From NCBI RefSeq assembly GCF_001940245.1, contig NZ_MJIG01000004.1, positions 1,364,001 through 1,428,000 on the forward strand: DNA of 64,000 bases, read 5' to 3'. This DNA is from Anaerostipes sp. 992a (GTDB lineage: Bacteria; Bacillota; Clostridia; Lachnospirales; Lachnospiraceae). Shown one piece after another: positions 24,714-33,782 of the stretch; position 1 is the first letter of the stretch; the number at the start of each line of letters is the position of its first letter. Made by a program: the position numbers and the translations under genes. The notes beneath the pieces were generated by a model. It was not told the origin of the DNA. It saw only the letters and a list, made by a program, of their open reading frames with translations, and ran no database searches.

Positions 24714-25757
24714 CTATTTCCCGTCAGCCTCTTTCTTTTTGATTTGATCATTCAGCTTTCTTCGATAACAAATTCCTACAATAATTCCAGCAACCAGTCC
24801 TCCTATATGAGCCCAATGATCAATTCCTGCTGTCTGATAGCTGTGAAAGATGGAACCCAGAACAAAGAGAAAGATGCCTGGCCCCTGTATTCCTGTCATC
24901 CGTCCCCTGGTCTTAATTAAGATAACTGCCAGCATGCCCAGTACTCCGTAGATTGCTCCAGAAGCTCCCGCTGCCCAGGTAAGATCCGATGTGCCAATAT
25001 CCATATAAAAGGAAACCATATTTCCTACCAGTCCTGTAGTCAGATAAGCCACCAGGTATCGAAAGGAACCCATATACTGTTCTACAAAGCTTCCCACTAA
25101 GAATAGTACCAGCATATTACTGACCAGATGCTCCAGATCAAAATGAAGAAACATGCTGGTTATCAGACGATAATACTCATGATTCAATAGAATATCTGTC
25201 CATATGGAAACACCCTTTTGAAGAACCCCTTCCCCCAAAAACATATATAAGCCAAAACAAATGCTGTTAATAAGAATCAGTCCTACATTGACCGGAGTCA
25301 CATAAGTTCTCCAATCCACCTTCTTCTCTTCCTCCTGGGATTTTCGTTCTTCTATCATTCTTCTAGCTTCTTCTCCCTTTTGCACCAGGAAATCATACAG
25401 ATATGAAAAATCCTGTTTCGCATCTTCATTCATATACAGCTTTCCAGATATCTCATCCTGTATCCATACGGTAAAGCTGTACTCTCCTGCAAACTGTTCC
25501 TCCATCAGCTTTCCATCATCTACGATCAAAATGCACAGCATCTTCACTGGTGCTTCGGGAAATATGGTATCTCTGGCTTCTAGCATCTTCTGGTCATATT
25601 CCTTTAAATGAATAGGCTCTTTTTTCTGATCTTTATGATAAGTCAAAAATACCATCTGCCTGTCATTCCCTCGTTCCAGCAGATAGACAGGCCCCATCTT
25701 ACTCATATATTTCTTATACCCTGCTTCCTCAAGCAGCTGAATAAAACTTTGATACAT
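24714..25757 (-). CDS. Rhomboid family intramembrane serine protease
   Basis: A 347-residue protein with a cytoplasmic N-terminal domain of about 150 residues and a six-helix rhomboid core. The catalytic Ser lies in AGASGAIYGVLG and the His in HWAHIGGLVAGI, with HFDLEHLVSNMLVLFLVG and EQYMGSFRYL also conserved. The layout resembles Bacillus YqgP/GluP. It is the last gene of the Tad operon (39 bases after the DUF6382-like gene, then a terminator), which suggests a role in processing or quality control of pilus or envelope proteins; that link is inference. Confidence 0.9.
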   Translation of the reverse strand: MYQSFIQLLEEAGYKKYMSKMGPVYLLERGNDRQMVFLTYHKDQKKEPIHLKEYDQKMLEARDTIFPEAPVKMLCILIVDDGKLMEEQFAGEYSFTVWIQDEISGKLYMNEDAKQDFSYLYDFLVQKGEEARRMIEERKSQEEEKKVDWRTYVTPVNVGLILINSICFGLYMFLGEGVLQKGVSIWTDILLNHEYYRLITSMFLHFDLEHLVSNMLVLFLVGSFVEQYMGSFRYLVAYLTTGLVGNMVSFYMDIGTSDLTWAAGASGAIYGVLGMLAVILIKTRGRMTGIQGPGIFLFVLGSIFHSYQTAGIDHWAHIGGLVAGIIVGICYRRKLNDQIKKKEADGK

Positions 25758-25796
25758 TCCAATTTCTCCTATAATTTGGGGTCATTCATAAATGCC

Positions 25797-26678
25797 TTAG
25801 GATATCTTATCAATGGAATCCTCATCCGTCAATATGGTAGTGATTTCTTCGATTGTTGATTTTTGACGTATTTTTTTGATCAGATACAGAAAATTGGCTG
25901 CCAAAGCAGGTACTACAAGAAGAAAAATCTTTAGCTTCTGCCACATCCATCCATATTGAAAAATTTCCACAAACTGATATCCAAGAAAAAACATCAACAT
26001 TCCACTGATTCCAATAGAAGCTGCGATTTCCCCATACCACTGTCTGGACTGCTTTCCCTCATAGCTTCCTTTCATGATTTCTGCATTCTTCTCTATCTCA
26101 AAAATTCCTTCTTCTTCCTCCTGCCATTTTTCTTCTGTTTCTTCCTGCTCTGCATTTTTCGTTATTTTATAAAGTTGTTCCGGCAATATTCCTCTGGCAA
26201 ATTCCCCCTGAATGCCATATAAGAATTCTACCAACTCTCTATCCTCATAATTGATCCATTCTAAAAATTCTTCTGTTAGATGCTGCATCTGCTGCATCAA
26301 ATCCTTCTTTCTCCCGGGAGAATAGCAAAAACGAATCTGCTCTTTTTTCTCATCATAAAAAACCACAGCTCCTTCCAAAAGAATTCCTTCTGCCGGCAAC
26401 AGATATTCTTCAAGCTCTCCCACCGCTTCCAATATTTTTTCATAAATCAGCCTGTAATCCGATGTAGATGCCTTTGTATTTTTTAACTTCTGCTCCAAAG
26501 ACAGATGTCCAGATGTCTGATAATAATAGTAGCTTTCATCATCTACCCTCCGGATCACAAAGGGCAATATGGCATAACATGCCTGCTCTTTGAGCATCCG
26601 CTCCTCATATGAAAATTCTTTTTCCCTTTTTACCACATAGTACGATTGAAAGCCTTCTCGTAAAAAATAATCATTCAA
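25797..26678 (-). CDS. DUF6382-like membrane protein of the Tad cluster
   Basis: A 293-residue protein. Residues 1-165 form a soluble domain (YYVVKREKEFSYEERMLKEQ; LPFVIRRVDDESYYYYQTSGH) that resembles the DUF6382 domain found near Tad loci in Clostridia. An acidic linker (about 175-200) and two membrane helices (about 222-240 and 248-268) follow. Translation starts at TTG 26678 with GGAGGTG upstream, overlapping the TadE-like stop by 8 bases. No enzymatic motif. Role presumably in assembly or control of the pilus machine; function unknown. Confidence 0.65.
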   Translation of the reverse strand: MNDYFLREGFQSYYVVKREKEFSYEERMLKEQACYAILPFVIRRVDDESYYYYQTSGHLSLEQKLKNTKASTSDYRLIYEKILEAVGELEEYLLPAEGILLEGAVVFYDEKKEQIRFCYSPGRKKDLMQQMQHLTEEFLEWINYEDRELVEFLYGIQGEFARGILPEQLYKITKNAEQEETEEKWQEEEEGIFEIEKNAEIMKGSYEGKQSRQWYGEIAASIGISGMLMFFLGYQFVEIFQYGWMWQKLKIFLLVVPALAANFLYLIKKIRQKSTIEEITTILTDEDSIDKIS

Positions 26679-27210
26679 TTTGCTGCCACCTCCGAATCTG
26701 TTCTGCCGGCATCCGTACCTTCGCCAATACTTTTTCCTCTATTCTAAATAGAGAGAATCCCCCTATTTCTATTGCTCCGATCACAGGGATTGGAATCTGT
26801 GAGGTCACTTTTCCCTCTATCACTCCATGTTTGATTTCTACCCATACCTTTGCCTGCTTTCCAAAGACAGAGCTTCTTTCCAGCTTTTCCTTGATGGATG
26901 TGCGCAACTTAGATTCGATTCGTCCGGTATCGTAATTCAATAAATAACTCAATTTTCTTTGATTCAAATAATCCAGATGATATTCGCCTGTCTCCAAATC
27001 TCCATCTGTCTTTACCACTTCTCCTGCCTTCTCCACTTCCTGGCATAAAATTCCTGCTGCCACTCCTGACTCAAATTCATAAAAAAAGAAAAATAAAATC
27101 AGCACGGTGGTAAATAAAACAATGGGCAGAATCATGGATGCCTCAACTGTAATCATTCCTTTTTCTATTTCCCGCATCTGCTGCATAGTTCCATTCCTTC
27201 CACTTCCCAT
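26671..27210 (-). CDS. TadE-like pseudopilin 2
   Basis: A 179-residue protein from the start at 27210 (MGSGRNGTMQQM, ribosome site GAAGGTG); an alternative ATG at 27186 also has AAGGA. It has a type IV pilin-like leader and hydrophobic helix (KGMITVEASMILPIVLFTTVLILFFFFYEF) typical of TadE/TadF pseudopilins, then a soluble domain. The helix contains the expected Glu five residues after the cleavage region. It overlaps the upstream TadE-like gene by 46 bases and the downstream gene by 8. Likely processed by the prepilin peptidase at 33783-34310. Confidence 0.75.
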   Translation of the reverse strand: MGSGRNGTMQQMREIEKGMITVEASMILPIVLFTTVLILFFFFYEFESGVAAGILCQEVEKAGEVVKTDGDLETGEYHLDYLNQRKLSYLLNYDTGRIESKLRTSIKEKLERSSVFGKQAKVWVEIKHGVIEGKVTSQIPIPVIGAIEIGGFSLFRIEEKVLAKVRMPAEQIRRWQQIE

Positions 27211-28052
27211 ATCGTCACCTTCCGTATCAATCTGGTTAATCCGCTGCAACTTAAAGAGGAATGATAACAGTCTCCTTCCTTTGCAACAAATAACTGATGT
27301 ACCTCCTGTGCGGTATCCTTGATGCATTTGGCACATGGTTCATATTTTGTCTCCCCATTTAAATACTTTTCCACTTCTCCTCCATCTGAAATCTTTAACA
27401 TAATATGACTGCATTGCATGGAAGTATGATACACTGTTCCATATTCCGTTACATATGCATATCCCTTTCCTGCTTCAAATGCAGTAGGCTGATACCCTGT
27501 AAATGCCTTTTGCGCTACCTTTTCTTTGATTCTAATTTTCTTCGTTCCTATAAATGGATAATTCAAAGAAATCTGATAGGACATGTGAAGCTCTATCTCA
27601 TCCTGACCATTTGGAATCTGACTTCCTACAAAAGAAACATTTCCAATTTTAACAGCTCCTGACTGGGAACCTTCTCCTCCATATTTTTTTTGTAACGTCC
27701 TTGCCATCCAAACAGTTCCATGTCGATTCTTATGATTATAATAATATTCCTCCACTGCCATTTCTCTGACTGCTTCCACCAGACCATGATACATCCTTCC
27801 CTGTATCATGATCATTTCCCCGAATAACATGCTCGCCGTCATGGCAAATAGGAAAAGCGGAAGTACCAAACTGGCTTCTAATGTCATCGAGCCTCGCAAA
27901 GAGGGGAAGCAGCATGCCCTCCGTATCATTACTCTTTGGTAATTTCCTTTTTTCTTTTGTTCACACGAGTTAATACTTTTAACATTAGTGCAGGTGCATT
28001 CGCCTTGGAGAGAAGTTTTTTTATTTTTTAGTACAAAAGAGATTGAGGGCAT
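27165..28052 (-). CDS. TadE-like pseudopilin 1 with duplicated Cys motifs
   Basis: A 295-residue protein. The start at 28052 has a perfect AGGAGGTG at 7 bases. A basic region up to residue 54 precedes the TadE-type helix SMTLEASLVLPLFLFAMTASMLFGEMI. The extracytoplasmic part ends in two related units, each with YH-(3-4)-C followed by a C-x-x-C: YHTSMQCSHI with PCAKC, then YHSSLSCSGL with LCSRC. This pattern could bind metal or form disulfides and is not part of ordinary TadE proteins. It is in the middle of the Tad operon. Confidence 0.75.
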   Translation of the reverse strand: MPSISFVLKNKKTSLQGECTCTNVKSINSCEQKKKGNYQRVMIRRACCFPSLRGSMTLEASLVLPLFLFAMTASMLFGEMIMIQGRMYHGLVEAVREMAVEEYYYNHKNRHGTVWMARTLQKKYGGEGSQSGAVKIGNVSFVGSQIPNGQDEIELHMSYQISLNYPFIGTKKIRIKEKVAQKAFTGYQPTAFEAGKGYAYVTEYGTVYHTSMQCSHIMLKISDGGEVEKYLNGETKYEPCAKCIKDTAQEVHQLFVAKEGDCYHSSLSCSGLTRLIRKVTIWEVEGMELCSRCGK

Positions 28053-28065
28053 GCTGTTTCACCTC

Positions 28066-29460
28066 CTAATAAACATAATTTCTTGTATCTTTTACTGTAT
28101 AAGTGTGCTTGAAAAAGAGCGAACGAATCTTAGATTCTACTGTCATCTGATAAGAAAAATAACATTCCTGAAGCACAAAGTCTGGCTGTTTTATCTGAAT
28201 CCTCTGTTCCATCAGGTCCATCATACGCATATATTTTTCTTTTTGATCAGATTGGAGCAACAATAAGATTTTTAAATAATCCTGATAAGAAATACCGGAT
28301 TGATCTGATTTTGTTTCTGCGGATAGCTTTGCCAGGTTATGCAGGGAAAGCTGCCAGTTATCTTCCTTTTTGATCAATGGAATCTTATTTCCCTTTAACA
28401 GACCTCGCAAATCAATGACTGCTTCTCCATAGGCCCAGGCGGCCATAATCAGCATCTTGATTCCTTCCACAACAGCGGGAACCGCTGATGCAATGGTTCC
28501 AATCTGAACCGCCAACGCATATGCCTGAGCCTGCTTTCCACCATCGGAGAGCAAATAGGCATAATTTAAACCAAATCGTATCGCCATTAATCGATGTACG
28601 ACAGATTTTAGATTCTCCGTATCCGTTGCTTTCCCGGCAATCAGATACTCCATCTCATATTGGACACCATCCTTGTAACGCTGTCCTACTGCATCCTGGA
28701 ATACCTCAGCTGCATAAGCTGCTGCTAATCCCTCTGTAGCAAGATTCTTTCCTGCTGTTTTTTTCCCGTTTGTGGACAGATACTCTGCAACTGAATCTTT
28801 TTGGAAAAAATCAATCTTCTTCTCTTTGGTTCCATCCTTTTTTCCATACACAATGTTTACCGCCTGCTCAGAAATATTCTTTCCCTCTGGCATCACCAAT
28901 GGCAGCAACCCTTCAGAAAGCAGCTTTTTCAATCCTTTTCTCGGATCCTGCACGGGCTGCTCCTCTACCTGTACCTCCTGGTCACTATCTTCCTCTTTTA
29001 TGTGCTCAACCTGATTCTTTATACTGTCTGTCTCCGCCTCTTCTTTCACACCCGATAAGCTGTCTTTAATCTGATCTAACAGCTTTGCACTTTCTGCATA
29101 TTTCATATACTCACGAATCTGATGCCTTAATACCTGTCCATCGCTTCCCGTGACAGCCACCGCGTTTGATATGTGAAGTACACTGGGAGCATTTCCAGTA
29201 TGATAGGTCCAGTTCCTTTTTAATGATGCCTCCATTTTCGCCCCATATCTGCCATCAATGGCAAAGATATGGTACTGTTCCAGCAGCTCCTTATGATAAT
29301 TAGCCTGCGCATATTCTCCAGCAGCTGCTTGTTGCTGTGCTATCCTCCCCTTCTGTATATGAAGATAGATTCCTTCCAGACACACACTCAGGATTAGCAG
29401 AAAACTTATCAACAACAGACTTAAAAAAATAGTTACCTGTCCACATTCTTCGTTTTTCAT
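28066..29460 (-). CDS. TadG-like/DUF5702 Tad-cluster protein
   Basis: A 464-residue protein with an N-terminal pilin-like segment (CGQVTIFLSLLLISFLLILSVCLEGIYLH) and a long extracytoplasmic region, including YHIFAIDGRYGAKME and an acidic low-complexity part around residues 140-170 (EEDSDQEVQVEEQPV). This matches the DUF5702/TadG-like proteins of Clostridial Tad loci, thought to be minor pilus components. Its ATG overlaps the Flp pilin TGA (ATGA), so translation is coupled. A second hydrophobic stretch occurs near residues 320-345. Confidence 0.75.
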   Translation of the reverse strand: MKNEECGQVTIFLSLLLISFLLILSVCLEGIYLHIQKGRIAQQQAAAGEYAQANYHKELLEQYHIFAIDGRYGAKMEASLKRNWTYHTGNAPSVLHISNAVAVTGSDGQVLRHQIREYMKYAESAKLLDQIKDSLSGVKEEAETDSIKNQVEHIKEEDSDQEVQVEEQPVQDPRKGLKKLLSEGLLPLVMPEGKNISEQAVNIVYGKKDGTKEKKIDFFQKDSVAEYLSTNGKKTAGKNLATEGLAAAYAAEVFQDAVGQRYKDGVQYEMEYLIAGKATDTENLKSVVHRLMAIRFGLNYAYLLSDGGKQAQAYALAVQIGTIASAVPAVVEGIKMLIMAAWAYGEAVIDLRGLLKGNKIPLIKKEDNWQLSLHNLAKLSAETKSDQSGISYQDYLKILLLLQSDQKEKYMRMMDLMEQRIQIKQPDFVLQECYFSYQMTVESKIRSLFFKHTYTVKDTRNYVY

Positions 29461-29618
29461 TTCACACTCCCTGCTTTTGAAGTAATCGTTTTGAAAATGT
29501 TATTTACAATCTTCTGAATCTGTGTCTGGAAAATAATGACCAGACCAATCAAAACGACAATGATCAAAATAACTTCTACCACTCCCATACCGGATTCATC
29601 TTCAAGAAATCGTCTCAT
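29457..29618 (-). CDS. flp: Flp-type (type IVb) pilin
   Basis: A 53-residue protein: short charged leader ending MRRFLEDESG, then the pilin helix with the conserved Glu (MGVVEVILIIVVLIGLVII) and an amphipathic tail. GGGAGGTG lies 6 bases before the ATG. It is the major fibre subunit candidate of the Tad system, cleaved after Gly10 by the prepilin peptidase. It is 15 bases downstream of tadC and coupled by ATGA to the DUF5702 gene. The size and leader fit the Flp1 family. Confidence 0.85.
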   Translation of the reverse strand: MRRFLEDESGMGVVEVILIIVVLIGLVIIFQTQIQKIVNNIFKTITSKAGSVK

Positions 29619-29633
29619 CCTTTTCACCTCCCT

Positions 29634-30959
29634 TTAAAACTGCATAAATGCAGGTACCATTAACAGCAGCAATATATTTAAAAGCATTACTCCCATGGGC
29701 AGAAGCAACTTTGTATCTGCCTCTTCTCCCATGCGTTTTGCCTGCTCGCATCGATTGGCAAAAGCAATCTGTTCCTCTGTCTTTAATATATCCAGCATAT
29801 TTTTTGAGCCCTTTGTCAGATTCTGCAGAAATAATGTCATTAATTTGGAATAGGATTTCATAGCCATCTTCCGGCTAAAGATATCAAATACCTTTTCCTG
29901 AGGCTCACCCAACTCCATCCGATGATAAGCATATGCCATTTGTTCATAAACATATCTTCTTGACTTTTGCATATCCGCTTTCTGCTTTTCATAATCTTGT
30001 ACGATCTTCTTCCATGCAGAACGAATAGTAAATCCAGCTTCCAACAGTAAAATAAACTGCCATAAGATGTTGGAATATTCCAATTCTGATGCATGTCTCA
30101 TCTCCTCCATCTGCTTTTTCTCATATTCCCACTGTCTAGCCACCAACAGGGGAATCAACAGTATAAGAAAGATCAGGAGCAGCATCCATGGATTCCTTCT
30201 TCCTTCTATTTGGACTTTCACTTTGGACAATGCAGAAGGAAGCTGAAAGAAATGGCTGGTTCGACTATTCTTTTCGATGTTCTGGATCCTTTCCCAGATG
30301 CCCCATGCTTTCTGTTCATTCTTTGTCCGCTTTTTTGGACAGATGATAATTGTATACACTTTCTCCTCCACACTTCCCTGATAAGTAAGAATTGCTTTTA
30401 CATGGGTAATTATGTTATTCTTCTCCAGGTTTTCGTTATAGACCTTTCCTTCCATATCTACCATATTCTCATCCTCAAATTCCCATCGCACCTCCATAGG
30501 GCTATCTGGAATCTCCCATAAGAACGTAAGATCACTTCGCACCTGATTCAAAGAAACGTTTTCTCCCAGCATCCCCTTCTCCAGATAAGAAAATGCATCC
30601 TTAAATGCCTGCTTCTCTTCTTCCTTCGTATAGATTTCCTCGGATACCGGCAACTCATAGGTATAGGTTTCTCCTTCCACCTGTATCTCTACCCTCTCTG
30701 TCGTTTCTCCATCTCCAGCAGCATTCCTTTCAATTTCAATCGTTTTCCTTTGCATACCTGAATACCAGATTGCTCCAATCACACAAAAGAGCAGCAAAAG
30801 CAGCAGCACTACTACCATTCTCACTTCACCGACAACCTGTTCCCGAATCTCCTGCTTCATCTCCACCTCTGTGCCGATTGCATATCTTCGGATTCGTCCC
30901 TCCCTCTTTTGCCGGAAACGCTCCGGCAGACTTTCATAAATCCTCTCTGCCCAATTCAT
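29634..30959 (-). CDS. tadC: TadC-like pilus assembly platform protein with extra N-terminal domain
   Basis: A 441-residue inner-membrane assembly protein. The C-terminal half (about 255-441) is a type II secretion F-like domain (LLEAGFTIRSAWKKIVQDYEKQK; LTKGSKNMLDILKTEEQIAFANRCEQAKRMGEEADTKLLLPMGVML split by helices). Unlike usual TadC it carries about 250 extra N-terminal residues: a helix at 47-68 and an extracytoplasmic domain of roughly 160 residues before the next helix at about 258-278. It begins 2 bases after the tadB stop. The added domain may contact the pilus or cell wall; this is inference. Confidence 0.8.
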   Translation of the reverse strand: MNWAERIYESLPERFRQKREGRIRRYAIGTEVEMKQEIREQVVGEVRMVVVLLLLLLFCVIGAIWYSGMQRKTIEIERNAAGDGETTERVEIQVEGETYTYELPVSEEIYTKEEEKQAFKDAFSYLEKGMLGENVSLNQVRSDLTFLWEIPDSPMEVRWEFEDENMVDMEGKVYNENLEKNNIITHVKAILTYQGSVEEKVYTIIICPKKRTKNEQKAWGIWERIQNIEKNSRTSHFFQLPSALSKVKVQIEGRRNPWMLLLIFLILLIPLLVARQWEYEKKQMEEMRHASELEYSNILWQFILLLEAGFTIRSAWKKIVQDYEKQKADMQKSRRYVYEQMAYAYHRMELGEPQEKVFDIFSRKMAMKSYSKLMTLFLQNLTKGSKNMLDILKTEEQIAFANRCEQAKRMGEEADTKLLLPMGVMLLNILLLLMVPAFMQF

Positions 30960-30961
30960 AT

Positions 30962-31738
30962 CTACACCCCTATTTCTACAATACGATCTGCCAGTCTCCC
31001 TGCAGCTGCCATTGTGATCAGACTGATCGTCATACAGATTCGTCCTGCCATGGTTTCATACATAATCTCCAGATAAGCTGGATTAAAGATGCGAAGATAA
31101 CAGATCAGCAAAAATGGTACTGCCTTCATGATATTCTTTTCCAATATACGTCCCGATAAAATGGTACGAATCTCTTCTTCCACCTGATTCTTCCTTGCAA
31201 TCGTATCCACCGTCTTTTCCAATACCTGTATGAGATTTCCACCTTTTTTCTTAGCGGTTTTTAAAATAAATGCAAATTGTATCAAATCTTCATTCTCATA
31301 CTTTTGCGCAAATTCTTCAAATATCTCCTCCATACTCTGATTCATTCGAAGCTTTCGTTCCATTATGATCAATTCCGGAAGAATGATGCTCTTTCCATTC
31401 GGATACATTAACATCATTTCCTTTTGAATGACCGGGATGCTTCGTTCTATGGAATAACCTGCTGACAGACAGTTCATCAACGATTGCAGGAATTCTTTAC
31501 TCTCCTGCCGTAAACGAACTTTCTTCTCTTCTTCCCTACGTTTTCTCTGCTTCTGGTTCCATACATATAAATATGGCGAAAGCACCAGCCAGGCTGCCGG
31601 ATGATCATAGAATACCATAGCAATCACCAATAGAAGGATACTGCCAGATCCCATGATCACCATAGTGTCTTTATCTGGAAATCTCATCTTCCCCTTCTTC
31701 AGATGACGGATATCTTTCCAATAGCTTTTCATATTCAT
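30962..31738 (-). CDS. tadB: TadB-like pilus assembly platform protein
   Basis: A 258-residue T2SSF-domain membrane protein. It has helices at about 27-60, then the cytoplasmic F domain (FLQSLMNCLSAGYSIERSIP; TAKKKGGNLIQVLEKTVDTIA) and C-terminal helices. Partner of TadC around the TadA ATPase. Start at 31738 with AAAGGGGA upstream; it overlaps the tadA 3' end by 68 bases. Confidence 0.85.
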   Translation of the reverse strand: MNMKSYWKDIRHLKKGKMRFPDKDTMVIMGSGSILLLVIAMVFYDHPAAWLVLSPYLYVWNQKQRKRREEEKKVRLRQESKEFLQSLMNCLSAGYSIERSIPVIQKEMMLMYPNGKSIILPELIIMERKLRMNQSMEEIFEEFAQKYENEDLIQFAFILKTAKKKGGNLIQVLEKTVDTIARKNQVEEEIRTILSGRILEKNIMKAVPFLLICYLRIFNPAYLEIMYETMAGRICMTISLITMAAAGRLADRIVEIGV

Positions 31739-32936
31739 GGAGCAATCCCCTTTCTTTTAGCTTCTGTGTAAACAGCAATGCCTGCTTCCTTATAAACTGC
31801 CCTTGTATTCTTCCGTTTTCCTCTCCGGTTTCCTGAAAACGATACAGGGTTCTGAGAAGGATTTCCCCATCCTTCATCCCTATGACTTCCGAAATCTCCA
31901 CAATCCTTCTGGATTTATCGCGGAGCCTGGATATGTGGATCATCAGATCCAAAGCCGATGCAATCTGTCCCCGAATGGCACTAATGGGAAGATCCATTCC
32001 CATTAATACCATGGTTTCCAATCGAAGCAGCATATCCCTTGTGCTGTTTCCGTGACCAGTGGAAACCGATCCGTCGTGTCCTGTATTAAATGCCTGTAGC
32101 ATATCAATGCATTCTTCGCCCCGTACCTCTCCTACGATGACTCTGGTCGGCCGCATCCTCAAGCTGGCTCTGATCAGATCCTTAATCGTAATCCGGTTCT
32201 CCCCTTCCAGATTGGCATTTCTCGCCTCGAGCCGCACCAGATTATCAATACCGTATAACTTCAATTCAGCAGAATCTTCTATGGTAATGATCCTTTCATC
32301 TTTTGGAATGCAATTGGAAAGTGCATTCAACATGGTGGTCTTACCTGCTCCCGTCCCTCCTGATATAAAGATATTCATACACCCTCTCACCATCAAAGAG
32401 AGAAATTCCATCAATTCTTCATTTAATGAACCAAACTTTAATAATTGTTCCATATTAGTAATATCTTTCGTAAACTTTCGAATCGTCACTGTGGAGCCAT
32501 CCAGTGAGACAGGTTCCAGCAATACATGGACTCTGGAACCATCTTCCAGCCTGGCATCTACAATAGGCGAGGATTCATTGACAATCCGATTGGTTCTGGA
32601 TACGATCTGCTGAATGACCTGTTCCAGTTTCTCTTTTGAAGAAAATCGTTCCTCTGTCCGAAATAATCTTCCATTCTTTTCAATAAACACCTTGTCATAG
32701 CCATTGATCATGATTTCCGTAATCGAATCATCCTCCAACATATCCTGGAGGATATCCAACTGTCGCAAAGAATGAAAAATCTCATTGCAAATCTGTGCCT
32801 TCTTATCCAATGGAAGATAATAATCCTGTGTCTCAGAAAAGACTGCCTGTCGAATCTGATTTCGAATCTCCTCATCCGAAATCTCTTCATTAAGATCGAT
32901 CTGCCCCATTACGTGCTGTATGATCGTCTCCTTCAT
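31671..32936 (-). CDS. tadA: TadA/CpaF-type secretion ATPase
   Basis: Hexameric ATPase that powers Flp pilus assembly. The 421-residue protein has Walker A SGGTGAGKTTMLNAL, the Asp box ITIEDSAEL, Walker B-type RVIVGEVRGEE and the His box TGHDGSVSTGHGNS. Start set at 32936 (MKETIIQHVMG), whose ATG overlaps the TadZ-like TGA stop (ATGA); longer in-frame starts would lie inside that gene. Confidence 0.93.
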   Translation of the reverse strand: MKETIIQHVMGQIDLNEEISDEEIRNQIRQAVFSETQDYYLPLDKKAQICNEIFHSLRQLDILQDMLEDDSITEIMINGYDKVFIEKNGRLFRTEERFSSKEKLEQVIQQIVSRTNRIVNESSPIVDARLEDGSRVHVLLEPVSLDGSTVTIRKFTKDITNMEQLLKFGSLNEELMEFLSLMVRGCMNIFISGGTGAGKTTMLNALSNCIPKDERIITIEDSAELKLYGIDNLVRLEARNANLEGENRITIKDLIRASLRMRPTRVIVGEVRGEECIDMLQAFNTGHDGSVSTGHGNSTRDMLLRLETMVLMGMDLPISAIRGQIASALDLMIHISRLRDKSRRIVEISEVIGMKDGEILLRTLYRFQETGEENGRIQGQFIRKQALLFTQKLKERGLLHEYEKLLERYPSSEEGEDEISR

Positions 32937-33766
32937 CCCAGATTCCCTTCCGGTATGAAGGTAATCTTGCTGCGTATTCCTGGACTCATCTGGTGTATCA
33001 ATTGTAAAAATACCTGCATCTTCTGCCATCTCCGCCCCTCCTCCGATGTTAACAGTAAAACCTGATCAAACAGGTCTAAAATCTGAAAATCCGTCAGACT
33101 TCCCACTCCGATATCAAATATAACGCTCTGCTTTCTTTCTTCTCTTAACTTCTCAAACAGCCATTCATAGTCTGCTTTTTTCATATACCGATAATCCAAA
33201 AAGCATCGGGCCGATGGAAGCACCCGCACCCCATCCGACCATTGTAAATGCTGCTGCATCTGTTCACAGATATTCTCTTCTCTCTCTCTGACAAGAAATA
33301 ACAGCTGTTCCATCCAATAATCCTTCGTCTCAAGGCTGCAGAAATCCTCCATTCCAAAATATATGCCATCCAATTCCTCTGCCTTCTTAAGCGCATAAGC
33401 AGTCTTACCAATTCCTCCTGCTGGTGAATACACGGCAATCATCTTTCCTTCTCCTGTTCCATACGAAAGATCCGGTTTCTGTCGTTCTAAAATCCTCTCT
33501 GCCAATAGCCTTGCAGAACTATAGCGATAAAATCCATCCTCTGTCTCTTCCTCGCAGATTCTGATCACATCTGTATCTTCCATATATGAGGCATCATCCG
33601 TCACTATACACTCAAATCCATGCTCCCTGCTTTCCTCCAGCAGAGAGTCTTTCTTTGTAAATACAGCTACATCCATATGCTTTCCATATCGGTCATTGAG
33701 ATAGTTCATAAGTCTTCTACTATACTCTACATCCCGGTCATAAATTGCTATTCTTAATTTCTCCAT
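32933..33766 (-). CDS. TadZ/CpaE-like P-loop protein
   Basis: A 277-residue protein with an N-terminal receiver-like domain (residues 1-100; LRIAIYDRDVEYSRRLMNYL) and a MinD/ParA-like ATPase domain with the Walker A variant YSPAGGIGKTAYAL. TadZ proteins localise the Tad machine in the cell. The receiver part ends weakly and lacks a clear phospho-Asp pocket. Start at 33766, with AAAGGAGG 6 bases away. It sits between the prepilin peptidase and tadA, the usual place. Confidence 0.8.
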   Translation of the reverse strand: MEKLRIAIYDRDVEYSRRLMNYLNDRYGKHMDVAVFTKKDSLLEESREHGFECIVTDDASYMEDTDVIRICEEETEDGFYRYSSARLLAERILERQKPDLSYGTGEGKMIAVYSPAGGIGKTAYALKKAEELDGIYFGMEDFCSLETKDYWMEQLLFLVREREENICEQMQQHLQWSDGVRVLPSARCFLDYRYMKKADYEWLFEKLREERKQSVIFDIGVGSLTDFQILDLFDQVLLLTSEEGRRWQKMQVFLQLIHQMSPGIRSKITFIPEGNLG

Positions 33767-33782
33767 TCGCATCCTCCTTTCC

